Of a DNA stretch of 64,000 nt, positions 24,870-32,423 are shown in pieces. The notes below the pieces were generated by a model. That model saw only the letters and a list, made by a program, of their open reading frames with translations. It was not told the DNA's origin and did not search any database. The DNA is from CALMBW01 sp963779645 (GTDB taxonomy: Bacteria; Actinomycetota; CADDZG01; WHSQ01). A program made the translations under genes and the position numbers. Location: positions 620,001-684,000 of the forward strand of contig CAVZYX010000005.1 of the NCBI GenBank assembly GCA_963779645.1. The letters are read 5' to 3'. Numbering within the stretch: the first letter of the stretch is position 1; each line of letters opens with the position of its first letter.

Positions 24870-25856
24870 TTACGAGTAACGCACTCTCGGGTCGAGGGCC
24901 GCGTACACAACGTCAACTATGAGGTTCGCCAGTATGACGAAGAAAGCTGCGAACAAGGTAGTACCCAGGATCACCGGTAGATTCTGATTGGCTATCGAGT
25001 CGACCGCAAGCCGACCGATCCCAGGGATGTTGAAGATCTGCTCTGTGATGATCGCTCCACCCAACAGGATCCCGAGGTCCAGCCCGTACATCGTCACCAC
25101 CGGCGTTAAAGCGCTCCGCAGGATATGGCGAGTCACGGAACGCTCCTTCAGACCCTTCGCCCGAGCTGTACGGATGTAATCCTCGCCCTGCACCTCGAGC
25201 ATGTTGCCTCGAACCATGCGGGCGTAGACGGCCATGCTCGTGATCGCCAAGACAAGCCAGGGAAGCCACATCGACTTCAGCCAAGCAACCGGGTCTTCGG
25301 TTATCGGCGCGTACCCACCGACATCGTAGATACCTAGGTTGCCGTCTAACCAGAACACCAACACCAAGCCCAAGAAGAAGGTGGGCATCGACACGCCCAA
25401 CAAGGCGAAGAACATCGCTCCTCGATCGAAGATAGACCGTCTCTTCAACGCAGAAACGATTCCGATACCTACACCTGCTACGAGCCAGACGATCGAGGCG
25501 CCAACGGCCAGACTTCCCGTTGCGGGAAGCCGGCGGAAGATCGCATCCCGGACGGGCTCACTCGAGTGGTACGAGTAACCGAAATCACCCTTCGCAAGGT
25601 TCTTTAGGTAACGACCGAGCTGGATGTGTATCCCCTTGTCCAAGCCCAACCGCTTCTCGATGGCGCAGACCAACTCGGGGCGTGGGTTCCGTCCGGCCAT
25701 CTGCACCGCGATCGGACTTGTGCCGCACTCGCGGCCCTCAACGACCTGGCGGCCCGAACCCCCGGGGAGAACGAAGAAGATCAAGAAAACGGTGGTGGTG
25801 ACCAGCAGCATCATCACAACCGCCCAGATCAAGCGTCTAACGATGTACTGAAACAT
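24870..25856 (-). CDS. Peptide/nickel ABC transporter permease (OppB/DppB type)
   Basis: The 328 residues start FQYIVRRLIWAVVMMLLVTT, the OppB N-terminal signature. The periplasmic-side loop contains EKRLGLDKGIHIQLGRYLKN. The EAA loop region is YIRTARAKGLKERSVTRHIL, followed by GGAIITEQIFNIPGIGRLAV. Six membrane helices are evident. It forms the channel with the OppC-type subunit encoded at 27898-28866. The loop after the first helix is longer than usual and holds two cysteines (EGRECGTS, LVCAIEKR). Confidence 0.92.
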   Translation of the reverse strand: MFQYIVRRLIWAVVMMLLVTTTVFLIFFVLPGGSGRQVVEGRECGTSPIAVQMAGRNPRPELVCAIEKRLGLDKGIHIQLGRYLKNLAKGDFGYSYHSSEPVRDAIFRRLPATGSLAVGASIVWLVAGVGIGIVSALKRRSIFDRGAMFFALLGVSMPTFFLGLVLVFWLDGNLGIYDVGGYAPITEDPVAWLKSMWLPWLVLAITSMAVYARMVRGNMLEVQGEDYIRTARAKGLKERSVTRHILRSALTPVVTMYGLDLGILLGGAIITEQIFNIPGIGRLAVDSIANQNLPVILGTTLFAAFFVILANLIVDVVYAALDPRVRYS

Positions 25857-25964
25857 CTCACGCTCCCTCTCGCGTACCCACGGACAGGATAGTCCTCAGC
25901 CTCCTGACCCATCGAGATGCACCATCAAGAGAACGATGCATCTTGAAAAGTCAGTGACCGGAGA

Positions 25965-25992
25965 GGGCCGGTGCGGTTCCCCGCACCGGCCC
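25965..25992 (-). other. Strong intercistronic hairpin between solute-binding protein and permease genes
   Basis: GGGCCGGTGCGG and CCGCACCGGCCC form a perfect 12-bp GC stem with a 4-base loop, 21 bp after the stop of the solute-binding-protein gene. There is no U-run after it on the operon strand. It probably protects the upstream mRNA or attenuates read-through, so that the binding protein exceeds the permease. A small AGATGCA/TGCATCT repeat (25915-25943) follows. Confidence 0.65.
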
Positions 25993-26013
25993 CCCGGTTC
26001 TACTGCTCTTTAC

Positions 26014-27801
26014 TTACTGAGCGTCTGCCAGCGCGACGTTGACCCAGTCAACATGGCTGTGGAAGCCCAGGTAGTAAAGGTTCTTCAGGTTGGTGCTGAA
26101 CAGGATGAGGTCGTCATCCCAAGACCAAGGCACCCACACCGCAGATTCGGTGGCGTACTTGTTGGCCGCTTCCCAAGCTGCTGTCTGCTCCTCACCGAGA
26201 GGCGCTGCTGCTGCCGCATCGATGAGTGCATCCATCTCAGGATCCTTCAGCTCGGCGTAGTTCTGGTTACCCGAGTCCAGGACGTTGTCTCCGTGGAAGA
26301 GCGGGTCCAGGAAGGTGAAGGCGCTCTGGTAGTCCTTGCACCAACCAGCCGACGAACCGAACGCAGTCTCGGAGTCAGGCACCGAGTAGAACTGCGTGTA
26401 CTGGTTCGGGAACTTCGGCGTCTTGCCGTCGATGTTCGTGAAACCAAGCTCTTCAAGGTCCGAACGGACAGTCTCGAAGATCTTGTCGTGAGGTGGGTCC
26501 GAAGCGCCGACCAGCTTGATCGGCTCGTCCCATGTCTCAGCACCGATGGCCTCTTGGAACTGCGCCTTGGCAGTCTCCATGTCACCAGCCATGTTCGGCG
26601 TCTCGAACGGGTTGTACTCGTCCGAAGACAGTGCACCGTCGATGCCCGGAGGCACGATCGACGTTGCGATCGGACCAGTGGTAGGTCCACCGAACACGCG
26701 CTTGATGTTCTCACGGTCGATCGCGAGGTTGACAGCCTTGCGTACTTCGGGGTTATCGAACGGCTCGATCGTCGTGTTCATGAACAGGTAACGCGTGCAA
26801 CCTGAGGGCTCTTGGAGCAGACGCTCGTTGAGCTCTGGGTCGGTCACAACCTCTTCAAGTACCGGTCCCTGCGGAGCAACGTCCAACGCGAGGTCGTACT
26901 CCTCATCGAGGACCTTCTGAACGCCCACGTCGTTGTCGAAGCCAAGCTTCCACTCGACGCTGTCGGCGTATGCCTCGCGGATCGTGTCGGTGGCCGGGTC
27001 CCAGTTCTCGTTGCGCTCGAACTGGATGAGCTCGCCCGGGGTCCACTCAGCGATGTAGTACGGACCCGTTGCTACGACGTGACGGTCATAGTCCGAGTCG
27101 TCCTTCGCGTCGTACTTCTCGGAAGCGGCACGTGGCACCGGCGTGGTTGCCGGCATCGCCATACGGAAGTCCCAGTCGGCTGCCGGCTCGGACAGGTTGA
27201 TCGTGAGCTCGGTGTCGCCGTTACAGGTCAAGCCCTCGATGGAATCTGCCTTGCCATCCTGGAAGTCAGTCGCCCCAACGATGGTGTTGTAATAGAAGGG
27301 GTAACCGGCTCCAACCGACGCCGTGAACATCCGCTCGAACGAGTGGACGAAGTCATCACAGACGATCTGCTCGCCCGTCACTCCAGGGACATCTTCGCCA
27401 CCCAAAGCGGGACCATAGGTAACGCCGTCCTGGATCGTGTACGTCCACTGCGTGAAGTCCTCATTGGACGCACCCGTGGCCGTCGCTAGGTCCGGAACGA
27501 GCGTGTTCTGCTCGGCCAGGTCCGTGACGTTCCCCGGGTAGGACACGAGCGTGCGGTGGACACCACGCGCTAGGAACCACGACACGGTGTAGTACATCGA
27601 CGCCGGGTCCATATAGTCGACGTCCGATGCGCCTGCGATCCGCAGTGTCCCACCGGATAGCAGGTCTTCTTCCAGAACCACATCGGTATTGTCCCGCTCG
27701 TCACCAGCATCCTCAGGGTCATCGCCACCACCACAAGCGGCCGCGATGAGCATGAGAGCCGTGAGTGCAGCGAACAATCTCAAAAGCTTGCTGTTCCTCA
27801 A
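26014..27801 (-). CDS. Peptide ABC transporter substrate-binding lipoprotein (family 5)
   Basis: The TTG at 27801 lies 6 bases after a perfect AGGAGG and starts a lipoprotein signal (lipobox IAAAC), so I prefer it over the ATG at 27897. The 595 residues have the SBP family 5 pattern: GGTLRIAGASDVDYMDPASM, then LVPDLATATGASNEDFTQWT, YTIQDGVTYGPALGGEDV, ATGPYYIAEWTPGELIQFER and VRKAVNLAIDRENIKRVFGG. It captures peptides or similar ligands outside the cell and delivers them to the OppB/OppC-type permease. It sits between the C and B permease genes. Confidence 0.93.
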   Translation of the reverse strand: MRNSKLLRLFAALTALMLIAAACGGGDDPEDAGDERDNTDVVLEEDLLSGGTLRIAGASDVDYMDPASMYYTVSWFLARGVHRTLVSYPGNVTDLAEQNTLVPDLATATGASNEDFTQWTYTIQDGVTYGPALGGEDVPGVTGEQIVCDDFVHSFERMFTASVGAGYPFYYNTIVGATDFQDGKADSIEGLTCNGDTELTINLSEPAADWDFRMAMPATTPVPRAASEKYDAKDDSDYDRHVVATGPYYIAEWTPGELIQFERNENWDPATDTIREAYADSVEWKLGFDNDVGVQKVLDEEYDLALDVAPQGPVLEEVVTDPELNERLLQEPSGCTRYLFMNTTIEPFDNPEVRKAVNLAIDRENIKRVFGGPTTGPIATSIVPPGIDGALSSDEYNPFETPNMAGDMETAKAQFQEAIGAETWDEPIKLVGASDPPHDKIFETVRSDLEELGFTNIDGKTPKFPNQYTQFYSVPDSETAFGSSAGWCKDYQSAFTFLDPLFHGDNVLDSGNQNYAELKDPEMDALIDAAAAAPLGEEQTAAWEAANKYATESAVWVPWSWDDDLILFSTNLKNLYYLGFHSHVDWVNVALADAQ

Positions 27802-27897
27802 ACGATTCCTCCTCTTCGTCTTTCCGACATCTCCAACCTTGTTGCTGTGTTGCTCGTGAAACTTGTTTCGCGTGTTCTGTCGAACCCCCTCTCTCAA

Positions 27898-28866
27898 CTA
27901 CCTTCCTGTCTTGGGATCGAGCGCGTCGCGCAGCCCATCCCCCAAGAGGTTGAATCCGAGCACGGTGATGAACAATGCGAGGCCCGGATAAACCATGAAC
28001 CACCAGGCTGCCCCTTGAGCGACATAAGGGGTAGCGGAAGAAAGCATCTGTCCCCACGCGGCCGTGGGCGGTTGCACACCGACACCCAGGAATGACAAAC
28101 CAGCCTCGGCGACGATGTTGATCGGGATGATCAGCGTGCCAAAGATGAGGATGGGGGCGATCAGGTTCGGCAGGATCTCCCGAAACATGATCCAACGCGT
28201 AGGAGCGCCCATCGAATACGCGGCTTCCACGAATTGAGCCTCACGCAGGGACAACGTCTGTCCACGCACGATCCTCGCGATGTAAGGCCAACCGAAGAAC
28301 GCGATCAAGAAGATGATCAGGTTCTCTCCGCCTCCAAGGAACCCGGTCACCGAAAGCGAGATACCCAAGAGCAGGAAGGGGATCGAGAGGATGAGGTCGA
28401 TCAAACGAGAAACGATCGTGTCGAGCCATCCGCGCATGAAGCCGGCCATCATCCCCAACACGATCCCGATGGCCAGTTCGATGCCCGTGGCAACGATCGC
28501 GATCGTCAGTGAGACCCGCGCTCCGTACATAGTGCGCACGAGAACATCCCGGCCGAGATCGTCGAATCCGAAGTAGAAGTTGCCTGTCGGTCCAAGTGGA
28601 GTTCCGAAGTCGTTGATCCCCTCACTGCGGTACTGCTCGTCGAAAGGATGGCCCACGAGGTCTGAGACGAACGGGGCAAGGATGGCAACGATCAGCATGA
28701 AGAGGACCAAAACGCCACCGACGATGGCGAGTTTGTCTTCTTTGAACCGACGCCAGAACAACTGTCTGGGCGTCTTGGCTACTACATCCGGTCCCTCAAG
28801 CTCCGGTCCTTCTCCTACGCCGAAGCCTGCAGATCCACGGACAAAGTCACTCGCGCTCTGAGACAA
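27898..28866 (-). CDS. Peptide/nickel ABC transporter permease (OppC/DppC type)
   Basis: The 322 residues start with an N-terminal cytoplasmic tail (ARTPRQLFWRRFKEDKLAIV in family position), then helix one (IVGGVLVLFMLIVAILAPFV). A loop has TGNFYFGFDDLGRDVLVRTM, the OppC signature for G(T)D-xxGRDxLSR. The EAA loop is QFVEAAYSMGAPTRWIMFRE, and the ending GDGLRDALDPKTGR is as in DppC. It is the first gene of the operon, with GAGGAG before the TTG start. Starting with C rather than the binding protein or B is unusual. Confidence 0.92.
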   Translation of the reverse strand: MSQSASDFVRGSAGFGVGEGPELEGPDVVAKTPRQLFWRRFKEDKLAIVGGVLVLFMLIVAILAPFVSDLVGHPFDEQYRSEGINDFGTPLGPTGNFYFGFDDLGRDVLVRTMYGARVSLTIAIVATGIELAIGIVLGMMAGFMRGWLDTIVSRLIDLILSIPFLLLGISLSVTGFLGGGENLIIFLIAFFGWPYIARIVRGQTLSLREAQFVEAAYSMGAPTRWIMFREILPNLIAPILIFGTLIIPINIVAEAGLSFLGVGVQPPTAAWGQMLSSATPYVAQGAAWWFMVYPGLALFITVLGFNLLGDGLRDALDPKTGR

Positions 28867-29101
28867 GTAACTCCTCTATTCCCCCGGGTTGTGGCCTGAG
28901 GAAGATACAGGTCTCCTCAGCCGTGAACAACCTACTACAGGTGTCGTACCTGGTCTAGACCGTGAGCTCCACCGCCTGGAAGCTACACGGAAGGGATATT
29001 TCGGACATTCGCCAACTGGGTGAGCCAGGGATGCTTGACCCGCCCCCAGGTGCTACACGTAGATTCGTTTAGCGACAACCGCCTAGGGGTTGGGGGTAAC
29101 A

Positions 29102-29563
29102 GTGTCACTTTTGGAGTTCCTGCTCGTCGTTCACATCCTGTCGGTCGTGCTGTGGATCGGCGGGGGGATGCTGCTGAACATCCTCTTCACGAAGTTCAGG
29201 GCAGCGCGGCAGTTCGAAACCACCATGCACCTGGGCGAGCTCTCCGAGAAGCTCGGGAAGACATACTTCATGCCGCTGTCGATCCTGACCCTTGCCTCTG
29301 GGGTCGCGATGGTTCTGAAGGCAGATATCGGCTTCGAACATCTCTGGATCCTCTTGGGCCTCCTCGGGATAGTGGTGAGTTCCGTGATCGGAGCCGCCTT
29401 CCTAGGCCCGTCGGCAGGGAAGATCGCCCGTCTCGCTGCAGAGAAAGGCCTCGAAGACCCGGCAGTCCAGGCCGAGAGCGATCGGATCATGTTGCTGTCG
29501 AGGATCGACCTCGTGATCCTCATGCTCATCGTGGTCAACATGGTGGTCAAGCCCACGATCTGA
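29102..29563 (+). CDS. DUF2269-like integral membrane protein
   Basis: The 153 residues contain four hydrophobic helices. The first carries the LLVVHILSVVLWIGGGMLLN pattern (His in helix one) shared with DUF2269 and CopD-like proteins. Then come TYFMPLSILTLASGVAMVLK, a third helix after LWILLGLLGIVVSSVIGAAF, and a last helix LVILMLIVVNMVVKPTI. The histidine pattern suggests heme or metal contact in relatives, but no function is established. The start is a GTG at 29102 after a G-rich ribosome site. It is a single-gene unit divergent from the peptide transporter. Confidence 0.7.
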   Translation: MSLLEFLLVVHILSVVLWIGGGMLLNILFTKFRAARQFETTMHLGELSEKLGKTYFMPLSILTLASGVAMVLKADIGFEHLWILLGLLGIVVSSVIGAAFLGPSAGKIARLAAEKGLEDPAVQAESDRIMLLSRIDLVILMLIVVNMVVKPTI

Positions 29564-29608
29564 GGGCCGGCAGTCGGTGAGCGTTTGAACCCGACCAAGC
29601 AAGGAGAA

Positions 29609-29639
29609 AGACCCGCCGTAAGCAGTTTTCGGCGGGTCT
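29609..29639. terminator. Rho-independent terminator downstream of tRNA-Leu
   Basis: AGACCCGCCG and CGGCGGGTCT form a perfect 10-bp stem with an 11-base loop. On the minus strand it is followed by TTTCTCCTT, so it ends tRNA-Leu transcription. It also lies 45 bp after the stop of the DUF2269-like gene and could serve both directions. Confidence 0.75.
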
Positions 29640-29645
29640 CTGGTT

Positions 29646-29745
29646 GTGGGCGAGGGGGGATTTGAATCGCCACGAGAACGGCGAAGCCGTGTGGGGGTGA
29701 AAAGTGGCTCGGGCACCTGGGCGGCCCGAGCCCACCGTGTTTGTG
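29646..29745 (-). repeat. tRNA-Leu 3'-end duplication plus spacer element
   Basis: Bases 29646-29673 match the T-arm and acceptor 3' half of tRNA-Leu (29746-29773) at 26 of 28 positions, exactly 100 bp away. Between them is a 75-bp spacer starting CACGAG, with hairpin ACGGCGAAGCCGT and core GTGGCTCGGGCA. The spacer is related to the 66-bp spacer of the tRNA-Ala array at 53845-54158. Confidence 0.85.
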
Positions 29746-29829
29746 GTGGGCGAGGGGGGATTTGAACCCCCACACCCTTGCGGGCACTGGCACCTGAAGC
29801 CAGCGTGTCTGCCATTCCACCACTCGCCC
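29744..29829 (-). tRNA. tRNA-Leu(CAG)
   Basis: Acceptor GGGCGAG/CTCGCCC pairs fully with A73 and an encoded CCA. The anticodon stem CTGGC/GCCAG holds loop TTCAGGT, anticodon CAG. The long variable arm (TGCCCGCAAGGGTG) is class II. T-arm GGGGG/CCCCC with TTCAAAT. A tRNA-Leu beside fhaA is the normal actinobacterial arrangement. Confidence 0.96.
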
Positions 29830-29881
29830 TGAGGCCGCACGTGCGGCTGCAAGAACCGAAAAGCTACCAGGGAGTCTTCGG

Positions 29882-29970
29882 TAAGGCGCCGCAGCGAAGC
29901 GGCGGAGGGCGCCGTGCGGATCCGTTTCGCTAAGGCGCCGCAGCGAAGCTGCAGAGGGCGCCGTGCGGAT
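29882..29970. repeat. Two 40-bp direct repeats with GCGAAGC hairpin (49-bp period)
   Basis: Copies at 29882-29921 and 29931-29970 start TAAGGCGCCGCAGCGAAGC and agree at 38 of 40 bases. Each has palindromic GGCGCC at both ends and an inner hairpin. The two differences (GCGGCGG versus GCTGCAG) keep a stem possible in each. They lie between divergent tRNA-Leu and fhaA. The core GCAGCGAAGCTGC of copy two also occurs in the tRNA-Ala array. Confidence 0.8.
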
Positions 29971-30021
29971 GGGTGACTGGCGATAGCGCGGGGATAATCG
30001 CTTTTGACGCAAAGGAGAAGT

Positions 30022-30801
30022 GTGGGTGTAGCTAAGAGCATCGAACAGCGGCTCGAGGGTCTCGTCGAAGGATTCTTCACCAAGGTCTTCCGTTCGGGAC
30101 TGCAGCCGATCGAGGTGGGGCGGCGGATCTTGCGCGAGATGGCCGACGGCAAAACCCTGTCCGTGAACAAGGTTTACGCGCCCAACGAGTTCCGGGTGTT
30201 CATGGGGGCCGAGGACTACGAGCGATTCGCTCAGATGGAGGCCGGTCTTCGTAAGGAGTTCACCGAGCTAGTGATCGAGAGCGCTAAGCAGAACCGTTGG
30301 AACCTCATGGGTCTCCCTGATGTGGTGTTCGAAGAAGAGCCTTCGATGGGGAGGGGCGAATTCAAAGTAGAAGCTTCGTTCGCTGCATCTGAAAACGAGG
30401 CCGCGCACGTAGGCACCCGCGAACCCGACAAGAACGATCCTTCATCCACCGGAGCCATCTCACTCGGAACGGCCGAAAAGATGGGGATCGCTCGAAGCTC
30501 GGACCCCCAACTCATCGTGCTCGACACCGATGGCAACCCTGCCGAACGCATAACCATCACGCGTGAGCCCATCGTCATAGGACGACTAGCGACCAACGAC
30601 GTTGTACTTGCCGACGCGAACGTAAGTCGAAGGCACGCGGAACTCCGGAGAGTTGATGACGGATGGGTCGTGCGCGATCTGGGGTCCACGAACGGAACGG
30701 TCGTCAACGGCAAGATAGCGAGCGAGCATCCTTTGAACGACGGTGACCGGATCTCATTCGGAACATCGGAACTGATCTTCCAACTAGGTGAGGGGTCCTA
30801 G
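30022..30801 (+). CDS. fhaA: FHA domain protein FhaA (DUF3662-FHA)
   Basis: The GTG at 30022 follows AAAGGAGA. The 259 residues have an N-terminal DUF3662 domain (KSIEQRLEGLVEGFFTKVFR, YAPNEFRVFMGAEDYERF; residues 3-110), a Ser/Glu linker, and a C-terminal FHA domain (about 175-255: IVIGRLATNDVVLADANVSR, RHAEL, LGSTNGTVVNG). FHA domains bind phosphothreonine. In mycobacteria FhaA is a PknB substrate that works with MviN and the division machinery. It is the first gene of the signalling operon, overlapping fhaB by one base. Confidence 0.95.
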   Translation: MGVAKSIEQRLEGLVEGFFTKVFRSGLQPIEVGRRILREMADGKTLSVNKVYAPNEFRVFMGAEDYERFAQMEAGLRKEFTELVIESAKQNRWNLMGLPDVVFEEEPSMGRGEFKVEASFAASENEAAHVGTREPDKNDPSSTGAISLGTAEKMGIARSSDPQLIVLDTDGNPAERITITREPIVIGRLATNDVVLADANVSRRHAELRRVDDGWVVRDLGSTNGTVVNGKIASEHPLNDGDRISFGTSELIFQLGEGS

Positions 30802-31262
30802 TGCCTACGATCGTTCTGGAGCTTCTGAAGTACGTCTTCCTTGCGATCCTCTACATCTTTATGGCGAGGGCCGTCCGTGCGATCTACCTCGAACTGAAAC
30901 CCACCAGCTCTCGTACCCGAGCCCCGCGCGCGAAAGCGCAGCCCAAAGCCCAGCCGAAGAGATCGGGGAAGTCACCCCGAAGTATCAAAGCCATCGAAGG
31001 CGAGGGCCTGAAGGGAAAGACCTTCGAACTTGACGGGGAACTACTCATCGGACGCGGAGACCACTGCCAGATCAAAGTCGAGGATGCGTACGCGTCGCAA
31101 GTGCACGCGCGTCTCTTCCGCCGAGGTGAATCGGTGATGGTCGAGGACATGGGTTCAACCAACGGCACGTACCTCAACAGACAGAAAGTCACAGCGGCGG
31201 CAGAGGTTTTCAAGGGTGATCGAGTGAAGGTCGGCAAGACCGTGCTGGAGCTCCGGCGATGA
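30801..31262 (+). CDS. fhaB: FHA domain protein FhaB (FipA-type)
   Basis: The 153 residues begin with one membrane helix (IVLELLKYVFLAILYIFMAR), then a basic Lys/Pro/Ala linker, and an FHA domain (about 70-150: ELLIGRGDHCQIKVEDAYAS, QVHARLF, MGSTNGTYLN). The phosphothreonine-binding Arg, Ser, His and Asn-Gly are present. FhaB is a membrane-tethered phospho-reader for PknA/PknB. The GTG start overlaps the fhaA stop (TAGTG) and its end overlaps pstP by ATGA, so the genes are tightly coupled. Confidence 0.95.
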   Translation: MPTIVLELLKYVFLAILYIFMARAVRAIYLELKPTSSRTRAPRAKAQPKAQPKRSGKSPRSIKAIEGEGLKGKTFELDGELLIGRGDHCQIKVEDAYASQVHARLFRRGESVMVEDMGSTNGTYLNRQKVTAAAEVFKGDRVKVGKTVLELRR

Positions 31263-32423
31263 AGATCGCGGTTGGAGCGCGCACCGACGTCGGCAGGGTT
31301 CGGGAAGACAACGAAGACTCGATGCTCGTTCAAGCCCCGTTGTTCGCCGTCGCCGACGGGATGGGGGGGCACACAGCTGGGGACATCGCATCTCAGACGT
31401 GTATCCAGGTGATCACCGAGATGTCGGCCAAAGAACCCCCCAACGCGGACGGAGCGCTTGTCGATTACGTCGAGAAAGCGAACGCCGCCATATATTCCAA
31501 AGCCCAGAACGATCCCCAGCTCGCGGGCATGGGCACTACTTGCACGCTCATCTACCTTGACGGCTCGACCGCACATCTCGCTCACGTGGGTGATTCGCGC
31601 TCGTATCTAGTTCGCGGTAGTGAGATCTCTCAGATCACCGAGGATCACACACTGGTTGAGAGGATGGTTCGCGAGGGAAGACTGAGCCGAGAAGAGGCCG
31701 CCAGGCATCCCCAGCGGAACATCATCTCCCGTGCGCTAGGGATCGATGCCGACGTCCGAGTTGACACGATCGATATCGAGGTCACCGATGGGGACAGGCT
31801 CATCATCTGTTCGGACGGACTTTCCTCGATGCTTGACGATGATTCGATCTTGGGAACCATCGAGGGAGTTTCGGACCCGCAAGAGGCTGCAGAGAGGCTC
31901 GTTGCGGCCGCCAACGAACGCGGTGGCGAGGACAACATCACGGTTGTCGTTATCGATGCTGGGCGAGGAACCCCCGTCCCGCCACCCGCGCAGGTCGGGG
32001 ACCGAGTCGATACCTCACCGGGAGATGAGCCAGACACCTTGGCACCACCTCGCCGATGGGTGAAGCGCTTAACGATCGCTCTCATTGCGATCGGGCTCTT
32101 GGTGGGTGGCGGGTTCGCAGCAACCAAGTACCTCCTGAACAACTCCTACTTCGTCGGGGTCACCGAAGACGGGACGGTAGCGATCTACCGAGGCATCCCC
32201 GAGGAGGTCCTGGGTTTCTCTCTTCGAGAAGAGGAGGAAGCAACTGAGGTGTCGATCGGCGACCTCCCAGAATCTCGAGCGCGACAACCTCGAGGCCGGC
32301 GTGAAAGCTGACTCGCTGGAAGACGCTCGCGCCACCGCCCAGAACTTCGAGGCGATGGCGGAAGAGTTCGCTGCTCCCTCGCCGAGCCCCGAACCGAAGA
32401 AGAAGAAGGGCACGAACAACTGA
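31259..32423 (+). CDS. pstP: PP2C-type Ser/Thr phosphatase PstP, frameshifted near 32275
   Basis: The catalytic domain has the PP2C metal and phosphate motifs (GRVREDNEDSMLV, VADGMGGHTAGDIAS, AHVGDSRSYLVR, ICSDGLSSML, GGEDNITVVVID; residues 1-235). A Pro-rich linker, one membrane helix (LTIALIAIGLLVGGGFAATK) and an extracellular tail (YFVGVTEDGTVAIYRGIPEE) follow. The first frame stops at 32311 after an out-of-character ending (RARQPRGRRES). The next frame supplies the usual tail (ERDNLEAGVKADSLEDARAT, KKKKGTNN) and ends at 32423, overlapping the rodA ATG as TGATG. One extra base near 32272-32285 explains this. PstP removes phosphates placed by PknA/PknB. Confidence 0.92.

Noticed and set aside
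25936..26805. 289-codon frame on the plus strand
   Set aside because: It lies antisense inside the solute-binding-protein gene; the minus-strand frame has clear family motifs and codon structure.
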